NCBI RefSeq assembly: GCF_023028345.1
Contig: NZ_CP095487.1
Location: 992,001-1,056,000 of the forward strand
Direction of reading: 5' to 3'
DNA length: 64,000 nucleotides
From: Halorientalis marina
GTDB taxonomy: Archaea > Halobacteriota > Halobacteria > Halobacteriales > Haloarculaceae
Of this stretch, positions 26,683 through 35,225 are shown piece after piece. The translations under genes and the position numbers were made by a program. Position 1 is the first letter of the stretch; each line of letters starts with the position of its first letter. The notes below the pieces were generated by a model. The model saw nothing but the letters and a program-made list of their open reading frames with translations, was not told the origin of the DNA and did not search any database.

Positions 26683-27108
26683 ATGGACGTTCGGGCGGCG
26701 CTCACGAGCAGACGAACGCGGCTCGGCTTCGCGGCCGCCGCGTTGCTCGTGTTCGTCGTGCTGCTCGCGTACGGGACGGCCGTCGACGGCCGGCTCGGGT
26801 TCGCGCTCGTCAGGGTCCACATCGGCCTCGTCTTGATCGTCAGCGTCGGCTTCGCGGTCGGCGTCGGCAACCTCGGGGACGGCATCCACCCCATCGCCGC
26901 GGGGGGCTACCTGCTCGCGGGGGTGTTCATCGGCTACGGCGGACTGGCGGCCCTCGACCTCGTGCCCGCGTTCTCCATGCTCGGGACGCTCGGCGACCTC
27001 GCGCTGCTCATCGCCTTCGGCGCGTACTTCTACCAGCGGGAGTTCGTCGACGACGGGAGCGACGGCGAGGGTGACGGCGCCGCGGCCGACGACGCGGACG
27101 CGGAGTGA
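26683..27108 (+). CDS. four-helix membrane protein, hypothetical
   Basis: A 141-residue protein with four predicted membrane helices (about 15-33, 44-62, 70-90, 98-117) and an acidic cytoplasmic-type tail (DDGSDGEGDG...). No named domain is recognised. The ATG at 26683 follows GGTTTTAATC by about 30 nt, so it is leaderless and separate from the lonB operon. It converges on the MGMT-like gene with a 37-bp gap. Confidence 0.75.
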   Translation: MDVRAALTSRRTRLGFAAAALLVFVVLLAYGTAVDGRLGFALVRVHIGLVLIVSVGFAVGVGNLGDGIHPIAAGGYLLAGVFIGYGGLAALDLVPAFSMLGTLGDLALLIAFGAYFYQREFVDDGSDGEGDGAAADDADAE

Positions 27109-27145
27109 CGATGGGACCGACGCGGGGTGCCGAGGGCGTGCCTCC

Positions 27146-27604
27146 TCAGAGGCCCTCGACCGCGCGGAGTTTCCCCACGACCGGGGCCGGCGCGGCGCTG
27201 GGCCCGTCCCGGACCCGGTGGTCGGGGACGAGAAGCGGGACGGGGTTGTCCGCGAGCGCCGTGCGGACGAGCCGCAGGTCGTCGTCGGATTCGGAGTCGA
27301 GACCGGCGGTCATCGACGTCACCTTCTCGACGCCGATCTCGGTGCCGTAGGGGATGCCACGGACCGTCTCCAGCACGCCGCGCTGGTCGGTCGGGACGGT
27401 CAGCGCCACTGTCACGTCGGTAAACGACGCCTCGACGCCTTCGAGGTAGGCGTCGATGCGGTCGAGCAGGTCGTGGTCCTCGCTCGCGTCGGCCTCGGGG
27501 CTGTCCGGGAAGGAAACGGAGATGACACGCCCCTGTGCGATCCCGAGTTGCACCCAGCAGTCGAGAAGTTCGTATTCGCGGGCGTAGATACCGGCGTCGT
27601 CCAT
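27146..27604 (-). CDS. MGMT-like protein lacking the alkyl-acceptor cysteine
   Basis: A 152-residue protein whose C-terminal ~75 residues match the DNA-binding/active domain of O6-alkylguanine-DNA alkyltransferase: VRGIPYGTEIGVEKV, then LADNPVPLLVPDHRV and VVGKLRAVEGL. Active MGMT has Pro-Cys-His-Arg-Val; here Cys is Asp128 (PDHRV). It therefore cannot accept alkyl groups in the usual way. Bacterial alkyltransferase-like (ATL) proteins have Trp or Ala at this position and flag damage for repair; a similar sensing role is possible but unproven. The N-terminal domain is distinct. The start ATG is 27604. Confidence 0.82.
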   Translation of the reverse strand: MDDAGIYAREYELLDCWVQLGIAQGRVISVSFPDSPEADASEDHDLLDRIDAYLEGVEASFTDVTVALTVPTDQRGVLETVRGIPYGTEIGVEKVTSMTAGLDSESDDDLRLVRTALADNPVPLLVPDHRVRDGPSAAPAPVVGKLRAVEGL

Positions 27605-27660
27605 ACCGACAGTCCGGCAGGACGGACCTTACGCTTTCGGGCTGTGGCGGGAGCGGGGCG

Positions 27661-28326
27661 CTAGAGCGTGACCGCTTCACGGCCCTTCAGGGACTCGGGG
27701 ACGACGAGCCGGACGGTCGTGCTCGCGCCGTTCTCGGTCGTGAGCCGGAGCGTGGCAGATTCACCGGCTTCGAGCCGCTCGCCGAACGCACCAGCACCGC
27801 GGCCGCTGTCGTCGACCGCGAGGTCGTCGCTGCCGATGTCCATGGTGAGCACCATCCTGTCGTCGGGGCCGTTCACCAGCGGCGCGGAGCCGTCGTCGTC
27901 CTTGACCGCTGCGACGCCGAAGTACCCGTCGACCGCGTCGGCTTCGACGGACGGGGCAACGACGTCGTAGGTGCCGCTGTCGTCGACCCACTGGACCGTC
28001 ACGTCCCGGAGGTCGATGTCGTCGGCGCCGGGCGCCTTCCCGACGGTGAGGTTGACGGTCCCGACGGTCCCGTTCTCGATGTTGCTCCCCGCCGCGGCGA
28101 ACACCTGGAGGCGGTTGGTCACCTGCTGGCGTGGCTGCGTCGTCGTCTCGGTCTCCTCGTCGTCCCCCTCGTCGGCTTCGCTTTCGTCCTCGGCACCGAC
28201 AGCGTCCGCTTCGGTATCCGTGCCGGTGCCGGTACCGGCGCCACCGAGTCCGTTACAGCCGGCGAGGAGGACCAGTACGGCGAGGAGGGCGATAAACAGG
28301 GCTTGCGGGCGGCCGCATCGGCTCAT
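27661..28326 (-). CDS. lipoprotein with archaellin-like globular domain (1)
   Basis: A 221-residue secreted lipoprotein. Residues 8-24 form a signal peptide with lipobox LAGC (Cys24 would be lipid-modified), followed by a Gly/Thr and acidic linker to ~65. From 68 on it matches the outer domain of haloarchaeal archaellins: QVTNRLQVFAAAGS, TVNLTVGKAPGADDIDL, VTVQWVDDSGTY, and the C-terminal VPESLKGREAVTL (Halobacterium archaellin, from memory, ends VPESLKDKNAVTL). The hydrophobic assembly helix is absent and replaced by the lipid anchor. A TATA-like GATTAAGC at ~28351-28358 suggests a leaderless mRNA. It lies directly downstream of a paralogue. Confidence 0.8.
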   Translation of the reverse strand: MSRCGRPQALFIALLAVLVLLAGCNGLGGAGTGTGTDTEADAVGAEDESEADEGDDEETETTTQPRQQVTNRLQVFAAAGSNIENGTVGTVNLTVGKAPGADDIDLRDVTVQWVDDSGTYDVVAPSVEADAVDGYFGVAAVKDDDGSAPLVNGPDDRMVLTMDIGSDDLAVDDSGRGAGAFGERLEAGESATLRLTTENGASTTVRLVVPESLKGREAVTL

Positions 28327-28386
28327 GGTCTGCCGACTGGTCCGCCCCCTACGGCTTAATCCTTTGTGACGATTCGAGCCGTAGGG

Positions 28387-29136
28387 TCACCGGGAGTCGG
28401 TCACTGCGAACGCCACACGGCCCTCGCCACCGAGGGCGGCCGGCACTTCCAGCCGCCGGGTGATCGACCGGCCGCTGCCGGCCGCGAGCTGGACGCTCAC
28501 GACGGAGTTGCCCCGGAGTCGGCTCCCGAAGGCCGTCGCGCCGGGCCGTTCGGCACCCGAGGTGGGGTCGTCGACCGTCGTGTCCGAGTCCCCGAGGTCG
28601 AAAACGAGTTCGAACACGTCGTCGGGGTCGTCGAGGACGGGCGCGGAGCCGTTGCCGTCGGCCAACGACCTGATCCCGAAGTAGCCGTCGGCGTTGCCGC
28701 CGTCGATGGTCGACGCCAGCGTGTAGGTGCCCGAGGGATCGACCCAGCGTGCCCTGATGGTGCTGGTGTCGACGGTCACGCCCGGCGCGACGGCGAGCTG
28801 GAGTCTGACGACGCCGACGGACCGGCTCCGGATGGCCGTCCCGTAGGCTGCGGTGACGTCGAACGCGCTGTCGAACCCGCCGTCGTCCGACTCCGCCGTC
28901 CGGGGTTCGGGGGTCACTTGCGGGTCGTCGGCGACCGTCTCCTCGACCGGTGGCGCCGTCCCGAACTCGTCGGGCGTCGGCGTGCTCGTCGCGCCCGTGC
29001 TCGTCGGCGGCGCCGTCGTCGTGTCGCCGTCGGCGGCCGTCTCGTCGTCCCCGCCGGTCCCGCCGCCGCTACACCCTGCGACCCCGAGTGCCGTCGCGGC
29101 GAGCCCGGCCGTGATGAACCGTCGTCGCCGGACCAT
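28387..29136 (-). CDS. Tat lipoprotein with archaellin-like globular domain (2)
   Basis: A 249-residue lipoprotein. The signal MVRRRRFITAGLAATALG has a twin-arginine start and lipobox VAGC (Cys22), then a long Thr/Pro/Glu-rich stalk to ~90. The outer part resembles a diverged archaellin domain: FDVTAAYGTAIRSRSVGVV, IRARWVDPSGTYTLA, NADGYFGIRSLADGNGSAP, DDVFELVFDLGDSD, and a C-terminal RRLEVPAALGGEGRVAF corresponding to the VPESL...AV end of archaellins. It is a paralogue of the next gene on the same strand and has its own TATA-like GTTAAGA at ~29158-29165. Function unknown; surface-exposed and membrane-anchored by inference. Confidence 0.75.
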   Translation of the reverse strand: MVRRRRFITAGLAATALGVAGCSGGGTGGDDETAADGDTTTAPPTSTGATSTPTPDEFGTAPPVEETVADDPQVTPEPRTAESDDGGFDSAFDVTAAYGTAIRSRSVGVVRLQLAVAPGVTVDTSTIRARWVDPSGTYTLASTIDGGNADGYFGIRSLADGNGSAPVLDDPDDVFELVFDLGDSDTTVDDPTSGAERPGATAFGSRLRGNSVVSVQLAAGSGRSITRRLEVPAALGGEGRVAFAVTDSR

Positions 29137-29275
29137 GCGCCCACGTGCGGCCTCGCGGTCTTAACCCTTCGCGCTGTATCACGACCACGGAAGCGCCGTG
29201 CGGTCACATCCGCACCGCCGCGACGCGTGCCCAGTCGCAAGTCTTATGTGCAAATCAGTCCGTCAATGTACAGTA

Positions 29276-30046
29276 ATGGACGACGATGAGGAAATCGCAC
29301 CAGCGGTCGAGTCGATCCTGTCGGCGGCACGCGAGCGCGGGGGTGGCGAGTCGCGGCTGTCGGTGTCGCCGCGGTCGCTGCCCGACGCGTTCGCGGCGGC
29401 CGAAGCCGACGGGCGCGTGCCGATCATCGCCGAGGTGAAGCCGACGAGCCCGACGACCGACGGCGAGCGCCGGGACGACCCGGTGGCGCTGGCCGAGGAG
29501 ATGGTCGCGGGCGGCGCGGCGGCGCTGTCCGTCCTGACCGAACCCGAGCACTTCGGCGGGTCGCCCGAGGCCCTGACCCGCGTCCGCGAGGCAGTCGACG
29601 TGCCAGTCCTGCGGAAGGACTTCCTGCTCCACGAGGCCCAACTGGACGTGGTCGAGGCCGACGTGGTCCTGCTCATCGCGCGCTTCCTCGACGACCTCCC
29701 GGGGATGGTCGACGCGGCCCGCGAGCGTGGCTTTCAGGTCCTCGTCGAGGTGCACGACGCGGCGGAACTCGAAGCGGCTCTCGACGCCGGGGCCGACATC
29801 GTCGGCGTGAACAACCGTGACCTCGCGAAACTGGAGGTGGATCTCGGGACCTTCGAGCAGATTGCGCCGGAGGCACCCGACGACGTGACGCTGATCGCCG
29901 AGAGCGGCGTCTCGACGCCGGCGGACGTGCGCCGGATGCGGGCGGCCGGGGCCGACGCCCTGCTCGTCGGCAGTGCCATCATGGACGGATCGGTGCGAGC
30001 GAATACGGAAACGCTGACACGGGCGGAGTCCCAGGAGGAACCATGA
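29276..30046 (+). CDS. trpC: indole-3-glycerol-phosphate synthase
   Basis: A 256-residue TIM barrel converting CdRP to indole-3-glycerol phosphate in tryptophan synthesis. [13 protein letters not shown] contains the catalytic Lys strand (EVKxxSPT), [16 protein letters not shown] the second, [14 protein letters not shown] the phosphate-binding turn, and [12 protein letters not shown] plus ALLVGSAIM the C-terminal phosphate site. The start ATG is 29276 (MDDDEEIAP), about 28-30 nt after CTTATGTG. Its TGA overlaps the trpB ATG (ATGA), so trpC-trpB-trpA form one operon, the order known in haloarchaea with the other trp genes elsewhere. Confidence 0.96.
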   Translation: MDDDEEIAPAVESILSAARERGGGESRLSVSPRSLPDAFAAAEADGRVPIIAEVKPTSPTTDGERRDDPVALAEEMVAGGAAALSVLTEPEHFGGSPEALTRVREAVDVPVLRKDFLLHEAQLDVVEADVVLLIARFLDDLPGMVDAARERGFQVLVEVHDAAELEAALDAGADIVGVNNRDLAKLEVDLGTFEQIAPEAPDDVTLIAESGVSTPADVRRMRAAGADALLVGSAIMDGSVRANTETLTRAESQEEP

Positions 30047-31293
30047 GCGACACACAGCGAGGGAAGTTCGGGCGCTACGGGGGGCAGTACGTGCCGGAGG
30101 CGCTGATGCCGGCGCTGGAGGAACTCACTGACGCCTACGAGCGGTACGTCCTCGACAACGAGGACGGCTTCATGGACGAGTTCCGCCGTCGGCTGCGGGA
30201 TTTCGGCGGTCGCCCGCTTCCCCTGCAGTACGCCGACCAGTTGAGCGCGCGCTACGACACCGACGTCTACCTCAAACGCGAGGACCTACTCCACGGCGGT
30301 GCGCACAAACTCAACAACGCCCTCGGGCAGGTCCTGCTGGCGAAGTACATGGGCAAAGAGCGCATCATCGCCGAGACGGGCGCCGGCCAGCACGGCACCG
30401 CGACGGCGATGGCCGCCGCCCATCTCGACATGCCCTGTGAGATCTACATGGGCGAGACCGACATCAACCGCCAGCGGCCCAACGTCTTCCGGATGCGGCT
30501 CAACGGCGCCGAGGTCAACCCCGTGACGGTCGGGCGGGGGACGCTGAAGGAGGCCATCAGCGAGACGATGCGGGACTGGGCGACGACCGTCGAGCACACC
30601 CACTACGTCATCGGGAGCATCGTCGGCCCCCATCCGTTCCCGTCGATGGTCCGTGACTTCCACGCCGTCATCTCCGAGGAGGCCCGTGAACAGATCCAGG
30701 AGCAGGCGGGTCGGCTCCCCGACTCCGTGCTCGCCTGCGCGGGCGGTGGCTCGAACACGATGGGCGCGTTCCACCACTTCCGCGACGACGCGGACGTGGA
30801 CCTGTTCGCCGTGGAGGCCGGCGGTTCGTCGCTCTCGGTCGACGAAGAAGCGGGCGTCGCGCCCAACTCCGCCTCGCTGTCGACCGGCGGCGAGGGCGTC
30901 CTCCACGGCGCACGGACGAAACTCCTCCAGGACACGGAGGGACAGATCATGGAATCACACTCCGTGTCGGCGGGGCTGGACTACGCCGGCGTCGGCCCGG
31001 AACTGGCCCACCTCGTCGACGAGGGCCGGGTCCGTCCGGTCAACGTCGACGACGACCTCGCGCTGGAGGCGTTCCACCGCCTCTCGCAGGACGAGGGGAT
31101 CATCCCCGCGCTGGAGACGGCCCACGCCTTCGGTTATCTCGAAGCCCATCCCGACGAGGTGGGCGACGTGACCATCGTGAACGTCTCCGGGCGCGGCGAC
31201 AAGGACCTCGAAACCGTCATCGAGGAGACCGAGCAGCGCGACCTGGACGTGGACGCGGACATGTCGGTGTTCGACGGCATGGGGGGAATGTAG
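30043..31293 (+). CDS. trpB: tryptophan synthase beta chain
   Basis: A 416-residue PLP enzyme joining indole and serine. The cofactor Lys89 lies in [21 protein letters not shown] and the phosphate-binding GGGSNTMG loop are present, and the N-terminus [17 protein letters not shown] is the classic TrpB1 type that pairs with TrpA. The ATG overlaps the trpC stop by 4 bp, and the stop is followed immediately by trpA. The last ~20 residues ([17 protein letters not shown]) are an acidic extension. Confidence 0.97.
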   Translation: MSDTQRGKFGRYGGQYVPEALMPALEELTDAYERYVLDNEDGFMDEFRRRLRDFGGRPLPLQYADQLSARYDTDVYLKREDLLHGGAHKLNNALGQVLLAKYMGKERIIAETGAGQHGTATAMAAAHLDMPCEIYMGETDINRQRPNVFRMRLNGAEVNPVTVGRGTLKEAISETMRDWATTVEHTHYVIGSIVGPHPFPSMVRDFHAVISEEAREQIQEQAGRLPDSVLACAGGGSNTMGAFHHFRDDADVDLFAVEAGGSSLSVDEEAGVAPNSASLSTGGEGVLHGARTKLLQDTEGQIMESHSVSAGLDYAGVGPELAHLVDEGRVRPVNVDDDLALEAFHRLSQDEGIIPALETAHAFGYLEAHPDEVGDVTIVNVSGRGDKDLETVIEETEQRDLDVDADMSVFDGMGGM

Positions 31294-32133
31294 ATGCCGA
31301 GCGAAGCACTCCGACGCGCTTTCGAGGACGGCCCCGCCTTCATCCCGTACCTCGCCGCCGGCGACCCGAGTTACGAGGACTCGCTGGAGTACGTCGAGGC
31401 GCTGGAACGGGGCGGCGCGGACATCATCGAACTCGGCCTGCCCTTCTCGGAACCCATCGCCGAGGGGAAGACCATCCAGAGCGCCATCGTCCGCGCGCTG
31501 GAAGGCGGGATGACCGTCGACCGCTACTTCGAGTTCGTGGCGGACCTCGACGTGGACGTCCCGCTCGTGTGCATGACCTACTACAATCTGGTCTTCCAGT
31601 ACGGCGACGAAGACGGTCCGCGGCCGTTCGTCGAGAAGGCCGCCGAGGTCGGCATCGAGGGGTTCGTCATCGTCGACCTGCCGGCGGAGGAGGCCGACGA
31701 GATGCGCGCGGCCTGCGACGAGTTCGGTCTCGACCTGGTGTTCATCGTCGCGCCGACGACCCGCGGCGACCGACTGGAACGGATGCGCGAGCAGGTCTCG
31801 GGCTACGTCTACGTCCAGGCCCGCCTGGGCGTGACCGGCGCCCGCGACGACGTGAGCGACCAGACCGAGGCTTCCCTGGCGCGCATCGCCGACTGGGACG
31901 TGCCCAAACCCGTGGGCTTTGGCATCAAGACCGGCGACCACGCCGAGCGCATCGTCCGCGCGGGCGCCGACGGCATCATCGTCGGCTCCGCGCTGGTCGA
32001 CATCGTCGCCGAGGGCCACGAGCGGGGCGACCCCGCGGACGAGGTGGCGGCGCGACTGGCAGAGAAGGCACGGGAACTCGTCGAGGGGGCCGAACGCGGC
32101 GCGCGGAAGCGGGCGGAAGCCGACGGCGACTGA
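31294..32133 (+). CDS. trpA: tryptophan synthase alpha chain
   Basis: A 279-residue TIM barrel that cleaves indole-3-glycerol phosphate and channels indole to Trp[35 protein letters not shown] (catalytic Glu in ELGLPFS; most TrpA have ELGxPFSDP, here SEP), [14 protein letters not shown] (catalytic Asp), and [11 protein letters not shown] are present. The start ATG directly follows the trpB stop (TAGATG). The acidic/basic C-terminal tail is typical of haloarchaeal versions. Confidence 0.96.
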   Translation: MPSEALRRAFEDGPAFIPYLAAGDPSYEDSLEYVEALERGGADIIELGLPFSEPIAEGKTIQSAIVRALEGGMTVDRYFEFVADLDVDVPLVCMTYYNLVFQYGDEDGPRPFVEKAAEVGIEGFVIVDLPAEEADEMRAACDEFGLDLVFIVAPTTRGDRLERMREQVSGYVYVQARLGVTGARDDVSDQTEASLARIADWDVPKPVGFGIKTGDHAERIVRAGADGIIVGSALVDIVAEGHERGDPADEVAARLAEKARELVEGAERGARKRAEADGD

Positions 32134-32171
32134 ACGCGGGACTTTTCTCCGGCGCGCGTGAGCCGTCGAGC

Positions 32172-32411
32172 ATGGGCGCTGGACGCATCGTCGGGTACGC
32201 ACTGCTGGGACTGGTCGACGCCTTCGTCCCCTCGGTGGCGGCGACCTACGCCCTCTCGTCCGTCGGCGACTGGTCGCTCGCGGCCTACGCCGGTATCCTC
32301 GTCCTCGCGGTCGGGTTCGTCTTCGGGGCCGCGAGCGCGGCCCGCGGCGGCCGTCCCTTCCCGCTGACACGCGGCGTCAAGCGGCTCTTCGACCGGTTCT
32401 GGTGGGTCTAG
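32172..32411 (+). CDS. small two-helix membrane protein (79 aa)
   Basis: A 79-residue protein with two hydrophobic helices (about 5-28 and 35-56), then a basic tail (RGVKRLFDRFWWV). The ATG at 32172 lies 38 bp after trpA, so it may be the last cistron of the trp operon, although it has no evident link to tryptophan. Its TAG stop overlaps the TAG stop of the opposing gene in a shared CTAG (32408-32411). Confidence 0.7.
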   Translation: MGAGRIVGYALLGLVDAFVPSVAATYALSSVGDWSLAAYAGILVLAVGFVFGAASAARGGRPFPLTRGVKRLFDRFWWV

Positions 32412-33289
32412 TCGTCGCGCATTTCCTGCAGCGTGGCCCGCATCTCCGCGAGCTTCGCCTTCGCTTCCTCGGGGTCGAGGTCGCCGGGGAGGCGTTGCCA
32501 GGGTTCGACCGCGCCGTCGCCGACGGGCGCCGCGTCGGAGACGGCCCGCCAGTCGGTCTCGGCCAGTTCGGTCTCCGCGAGGTCCCGGGACAGGTCCTCC
32601 GAGAGGAACTCGATGCCGCGCTCTTTGGCCCGCTCGATCCGCTCTTCTGACTCGATGCGTTCGATGCCGACGGTGGCGGCGATGGTGTCGGCGTCGGGCC
32701 CGAGGAGTTCGTCGACGGTCCCCCAGTCGGCGTCGAGCGGTTGCTCCTCGTCGACGACGCGGGACAGCGAACCACAGCCCGACAGCGAACCGGCGTGACT
32801 CGTGAACCCCTCGTCGGACTTCGCGATGTAGTGGGCGACCTTCTCACAGAGGAGGACGGCGGCCTGTGCTTCCCGGCCGCCGTAGATGTGGTCCGCCTCG
32901 AGTGTCTCCCAGTCGACCGTCGAGCGGTCGGTCCGCTTTTTCCCGCCGATGGTCACTGCCGTCCGGACGACGTACTCGAAGGGGTCGAGCGAGCGCCCGC
33001 CGGCCGCGCTGGTCCGGGCGATCCGATTGCGACAGCGCCAGCCGTGGTCCGTCTTCGGGTCGTACGCCCGGGCCAGTTGGACCTCGAACTCGCCGCCGGT
33101 GCCGACGTAGGCCTCCAGCCGACAGACACCCTGCTTCGCGCCGCCCGGAATCCGTTCGGGGTCGAGCCACCGCCGCCCCTCGACGTAGTAGTCCGACCGC
33201 CGGGAGACGTTCGCGGGGAGCAACTCGGCGATGTGGCCCGACACCCGCCGGTTGAGTACGTCGCCGGGTCCGAACCCGCCTTTACCCAT
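32408..33289 (-). CDS. conserved haloarchaeal hypothetical protein (293 aa)
   Basis: A 293-residue soluble protein, no signal or membrane helix. The central part has CRLEAYVGTGGEFEVQLARAYD, a Cys/Arg-rich stretch WRCRNRIAR, and GGREAQAAVLLCEKVAHYIAKSDEGF followed by LSGCGSLSRV; the C-terminal ~100 residues are helical and charged (AKERGIEFLSEDL...AKAKLAEMRATLQEMRDD). I recognise no family. GATTAATG on the minus strand at ~33314-33321 puts transcription at about 33290, so ATG 33289 (MGKGGFG) is preferred to 33316. It overlaps the preceding convergent gene by 4 bp. Confidence 0.7.
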   Translation of the reverse strand: MGKGGFGPGDVLNRRVSGHIAELLPANVSRRSDYYVEGRRWLDPERIPGGAKQGVCRLEAYVGTGGEFEVQLARAYDPKTDHGWRCRNRIARTSAAGGRSLDPFEYVVRTAVTIGGKKRTDRSTVDWETLEADHIYGGREAQAAVLLCEKVAHYIAKSDEGFTSHAGSLSGCGSLSRVVDEEQPLDADWGTVDELLGPDADTIAATVGIERIESEERIERAKERGIEFLSEDLSRDLAETELAETDWRAVSDAAPVGDGAVEPWQRLPGDLDPEEAKAKLAEMRATLQEMRDD

Positions 33290-33522
33290 ACACGCCGTTT
33301 CGGCGTCGGTCGACATTAATCCCGTCACCGTATCGACGGAATCCAGCGTATCGACTTCGAGGACGCCCTCCCCGTACCGCGCCGATGCGTTTACATCGTC
33401 GTAAGACGCAGACGCAGCGAAGGACGCCGGTCGGTTCCGGCGGCGCCCGGGCGGGAGCGGTGACGCAAGGTGGGCCGAGACCGGAAGGCAATTAACCGTC
33501 ACTTGCCACAGGTTCTCGTATC

Positions 33523-34329
33523 ATGAGCACGGGGAAAGACGCACGTCTGGCGCGCATCGGGACAGGGGGGCGGTACCTCGTCGTCCCAATGGACCACGGT
33601 ATCACGATGGGCGCCGTCAAGGGCCTCAAGGACATCGAATCGACCATCGACGCGATCACGCGCGGCGGCGCGGACTCGGTTCTCACCCAGCGCGGCGTCG
33701 CGCCGCGCGTTCACGACAACAAAAACGGCGCGGGCTACATCGTCCACCTGAACGGGTCAACTACCATCGGGCCGGACGAGAACGACAAGCGCCCGACCGG
33801 AACCGTCGAGGACGCCATCCGCGCCGGCGCCGACGCCGTCTCCTTCCACATCAACGTCGGTAGCGAGTACGAGCGCGAACAGATCGAGGGGCTCGCGGAG
33901 GTCACGAGCGCCGCCGAACGGTACGGGATGCCCGTGCTGGCGATGACCTACGCTCGCGGTCCGGACATCGACGACGAGGACCCCGAGGCGTACGCCGAGG
34001 CGCTGGGTCACGCCGTCCGCCTGGGCGAGGAACTCGGTGCGGACGTGGTCAAGACCTCCTACAGCGGCGACGCCGACACGTTCGGCCACGTCGTCGAGTC
34101 GACGCGGCTCCCCGTCGTCATCGCCGGCGGCGCGAAGGGAACCGACCAGGAGACGCTCGCGATGGTCCGGGGCGCGATGGACGCCGGTGCCGCCGGCGTC
34201 TCGATGGGCCGGTCAATCTTCCAGCACGACGATCCCGAAGCCATCACGGAGGGCGTCGCTGCCGTCATCCACGACGACGCGACGGCCGAGGAGGCCGCCC
34301 GCGAGGCCGGCCTGGCCGTCGAAGCCTGA
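33523..34329 (+). CDS. 2-amino-3,7-dideoxy-D-threo-hept-6-ulosonate synthase
   Basis: A 268-residue class I aldolase-type TIM barrel, first step of the archaeal route to dehydroquinate (deoxy-ketohexose phosphate plus aspartate semialdehyde). LVVPMDHGITMG is the N-terminal strand of the Fba/ADTH synthase family; MTYARGPDI and VVKTSYSGDADTF contain the Tyr and Schiff-base Lys region; VVIAGGAKGTDQETLAMV and GVSMGRSIFQHDDP bind phosphate. The assignment over a fructose-bisphosphate aldolase rests on the DHQ synthase II gene nearby (35226). From memory the Haloferax equivalent is called fba2. A TATA-like CAATTAACC at ~33489-33497 suggests a leaderless ATG 33523. Confidence 0.88.
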   Translation: MSTGKDARLARIGTGGRYLVVPMDHGITMGAVKGLKDIESTIDAITRGGADSVLTQRGVAPRVHDNKNGAGYIVHLNGSTTIGPDENDKRPTGTVEDAIRAGADAVSFHINVGSEYEREQIEGLAEVTSAAERYGMPVLAMTYARGPDIDDEDPEAYAEALGHAVRLGEELGADVVKTSYSGDADTFGHVVESTRLPVVIAGGAKGTDQETLAMVRGAMDAGAAGVSMGRSIFQHDDPEAITEGVAAVIHDDATAEEAAREAGLAVEA

Positions 34330-34389
34330 CTCTTCGGCCACCCCATTCACGGGACCGATATTAAGCCACTGGCCGCCGACAGGGCTTCC

Positions 34390-35121
34390 ATGCCCGACCC
34401 GAGTTTCACCTTCGAGGCCGACGCTCCGACGGGCAAGACGCTGCTCGCCGGCTTCACGCACCCGGGTATCGCGGGGCTCTCGGCGGTCGACCACCTCGTC
34501 AAGCACCTCGACTTCGAGCGGATCGGCCACGTCGAGACGCGCGGACTCCCGACCATCGCACCCTTCGAGGACGGTCGGCCGCGACATCCCGTTCGGCTGT
34601 ACGCCGGCGGGGGCGTGACGGTCCTCGTCAGCGAGACGTTCCTCCCGCTGTCGGCCACCGAGGCGTTCACCGACGGCCTCCTCGATTGGCTGACCGACAC
34701 GTCGCTCGACGAGGTCGCCGTCCTCTACGGGATTCCGTACCCCCACGGCCCGGAGGGCCACGACGTGTCGGTGGTCGCCACCGACGCGTACCGCGAGCGC
34801 CGGCTCGAGGGGCACGACATCCAGGCGGCGACGGGCGGGTTCTTCGACGGCGTCGTGGGCGACCTCCTCCTGCGCGGCCTGGAAACGGGACCGGACGTGG
34901 GGGTGTTCGTCACGGCGAGCCACCCGCCGGGGCCGGACCTGGAGGCGGCGCTGCGCCTGCTCGACACGATTCAGGAAGTGTACGGGCTGGACGTGGCGGA
35001 GGAGGCGCTCGCCGCCGAGATCGAACGGATGCGCCAGTACTACGCGGAACTGGCCGAGCGGATGACGGCCATGGAGGAGACGCGGCCGCGGGAGTTCTCC
35101 GTGGACAGGATGTACATGTAG
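34390..35121 (+). CDS. PAC2 family (proteasome assembly chaperone-like) protein
   Basis: A 243-residue PAC2-domain protein: LLAGFTHPGIAGLSAVDHLVKHL at the start, FERIGHVETRGLPTIAPFEDGRP, the conserved GIPYPHGPEGHDVSVVAT region, and VFVTASHPPGPDLEAALRLL near the end, with a helical tail (EIERMRQYYAELAERM). Eukaryotic PAC2 assists proteasome assembly; archaeal members are uncharacterised. A TATA-like GATATTAAG at ~34357-34365 precedes ATG 34390. It sits between two archaeal shikimate genes, which may be chance. Confidence 0.88.
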   Translation: MPDPSFTFEADAPTGKTLLAGFTHPGIAGLSAVDHLVKHLDFERIGHVETRGLPTIAPFEDGRPRHPVRLYAGGGVTVLVSETFLPLSATEAFTDGLLDWLTDTSLDEVAVLYGIPYPHGPEGHDVSVVATDAYRERRLEGHDIQAATGGFFDGVVGDLLLRGLETGPDVGVFVTASHPPGPDLEAALRLLDTIQEVYGLDVAEEALAAEIERMRQYYAELAERMTAMEETRPREFSVDRMYM

Positions 35122-35225
35122 CGGCCGCGGTGGTCGCCGGGGCGCCCCCGTCCGCGCGGCGTCGGCGTCCGCAAGACTGGCCGGGAGTCGTCACGTTCAA
35201 GCGTGGTCCGGGCGAGGTGTCGGGC

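Noticed and set aside
33523-34329. Annotation as glycolytic class I fructose-bisphosphate aldolase
   Set aside because: The fold is the same, but adjacency to DHQ synthase II and the trp/aroD genes favours ADTH synthase. An activity test would decide.
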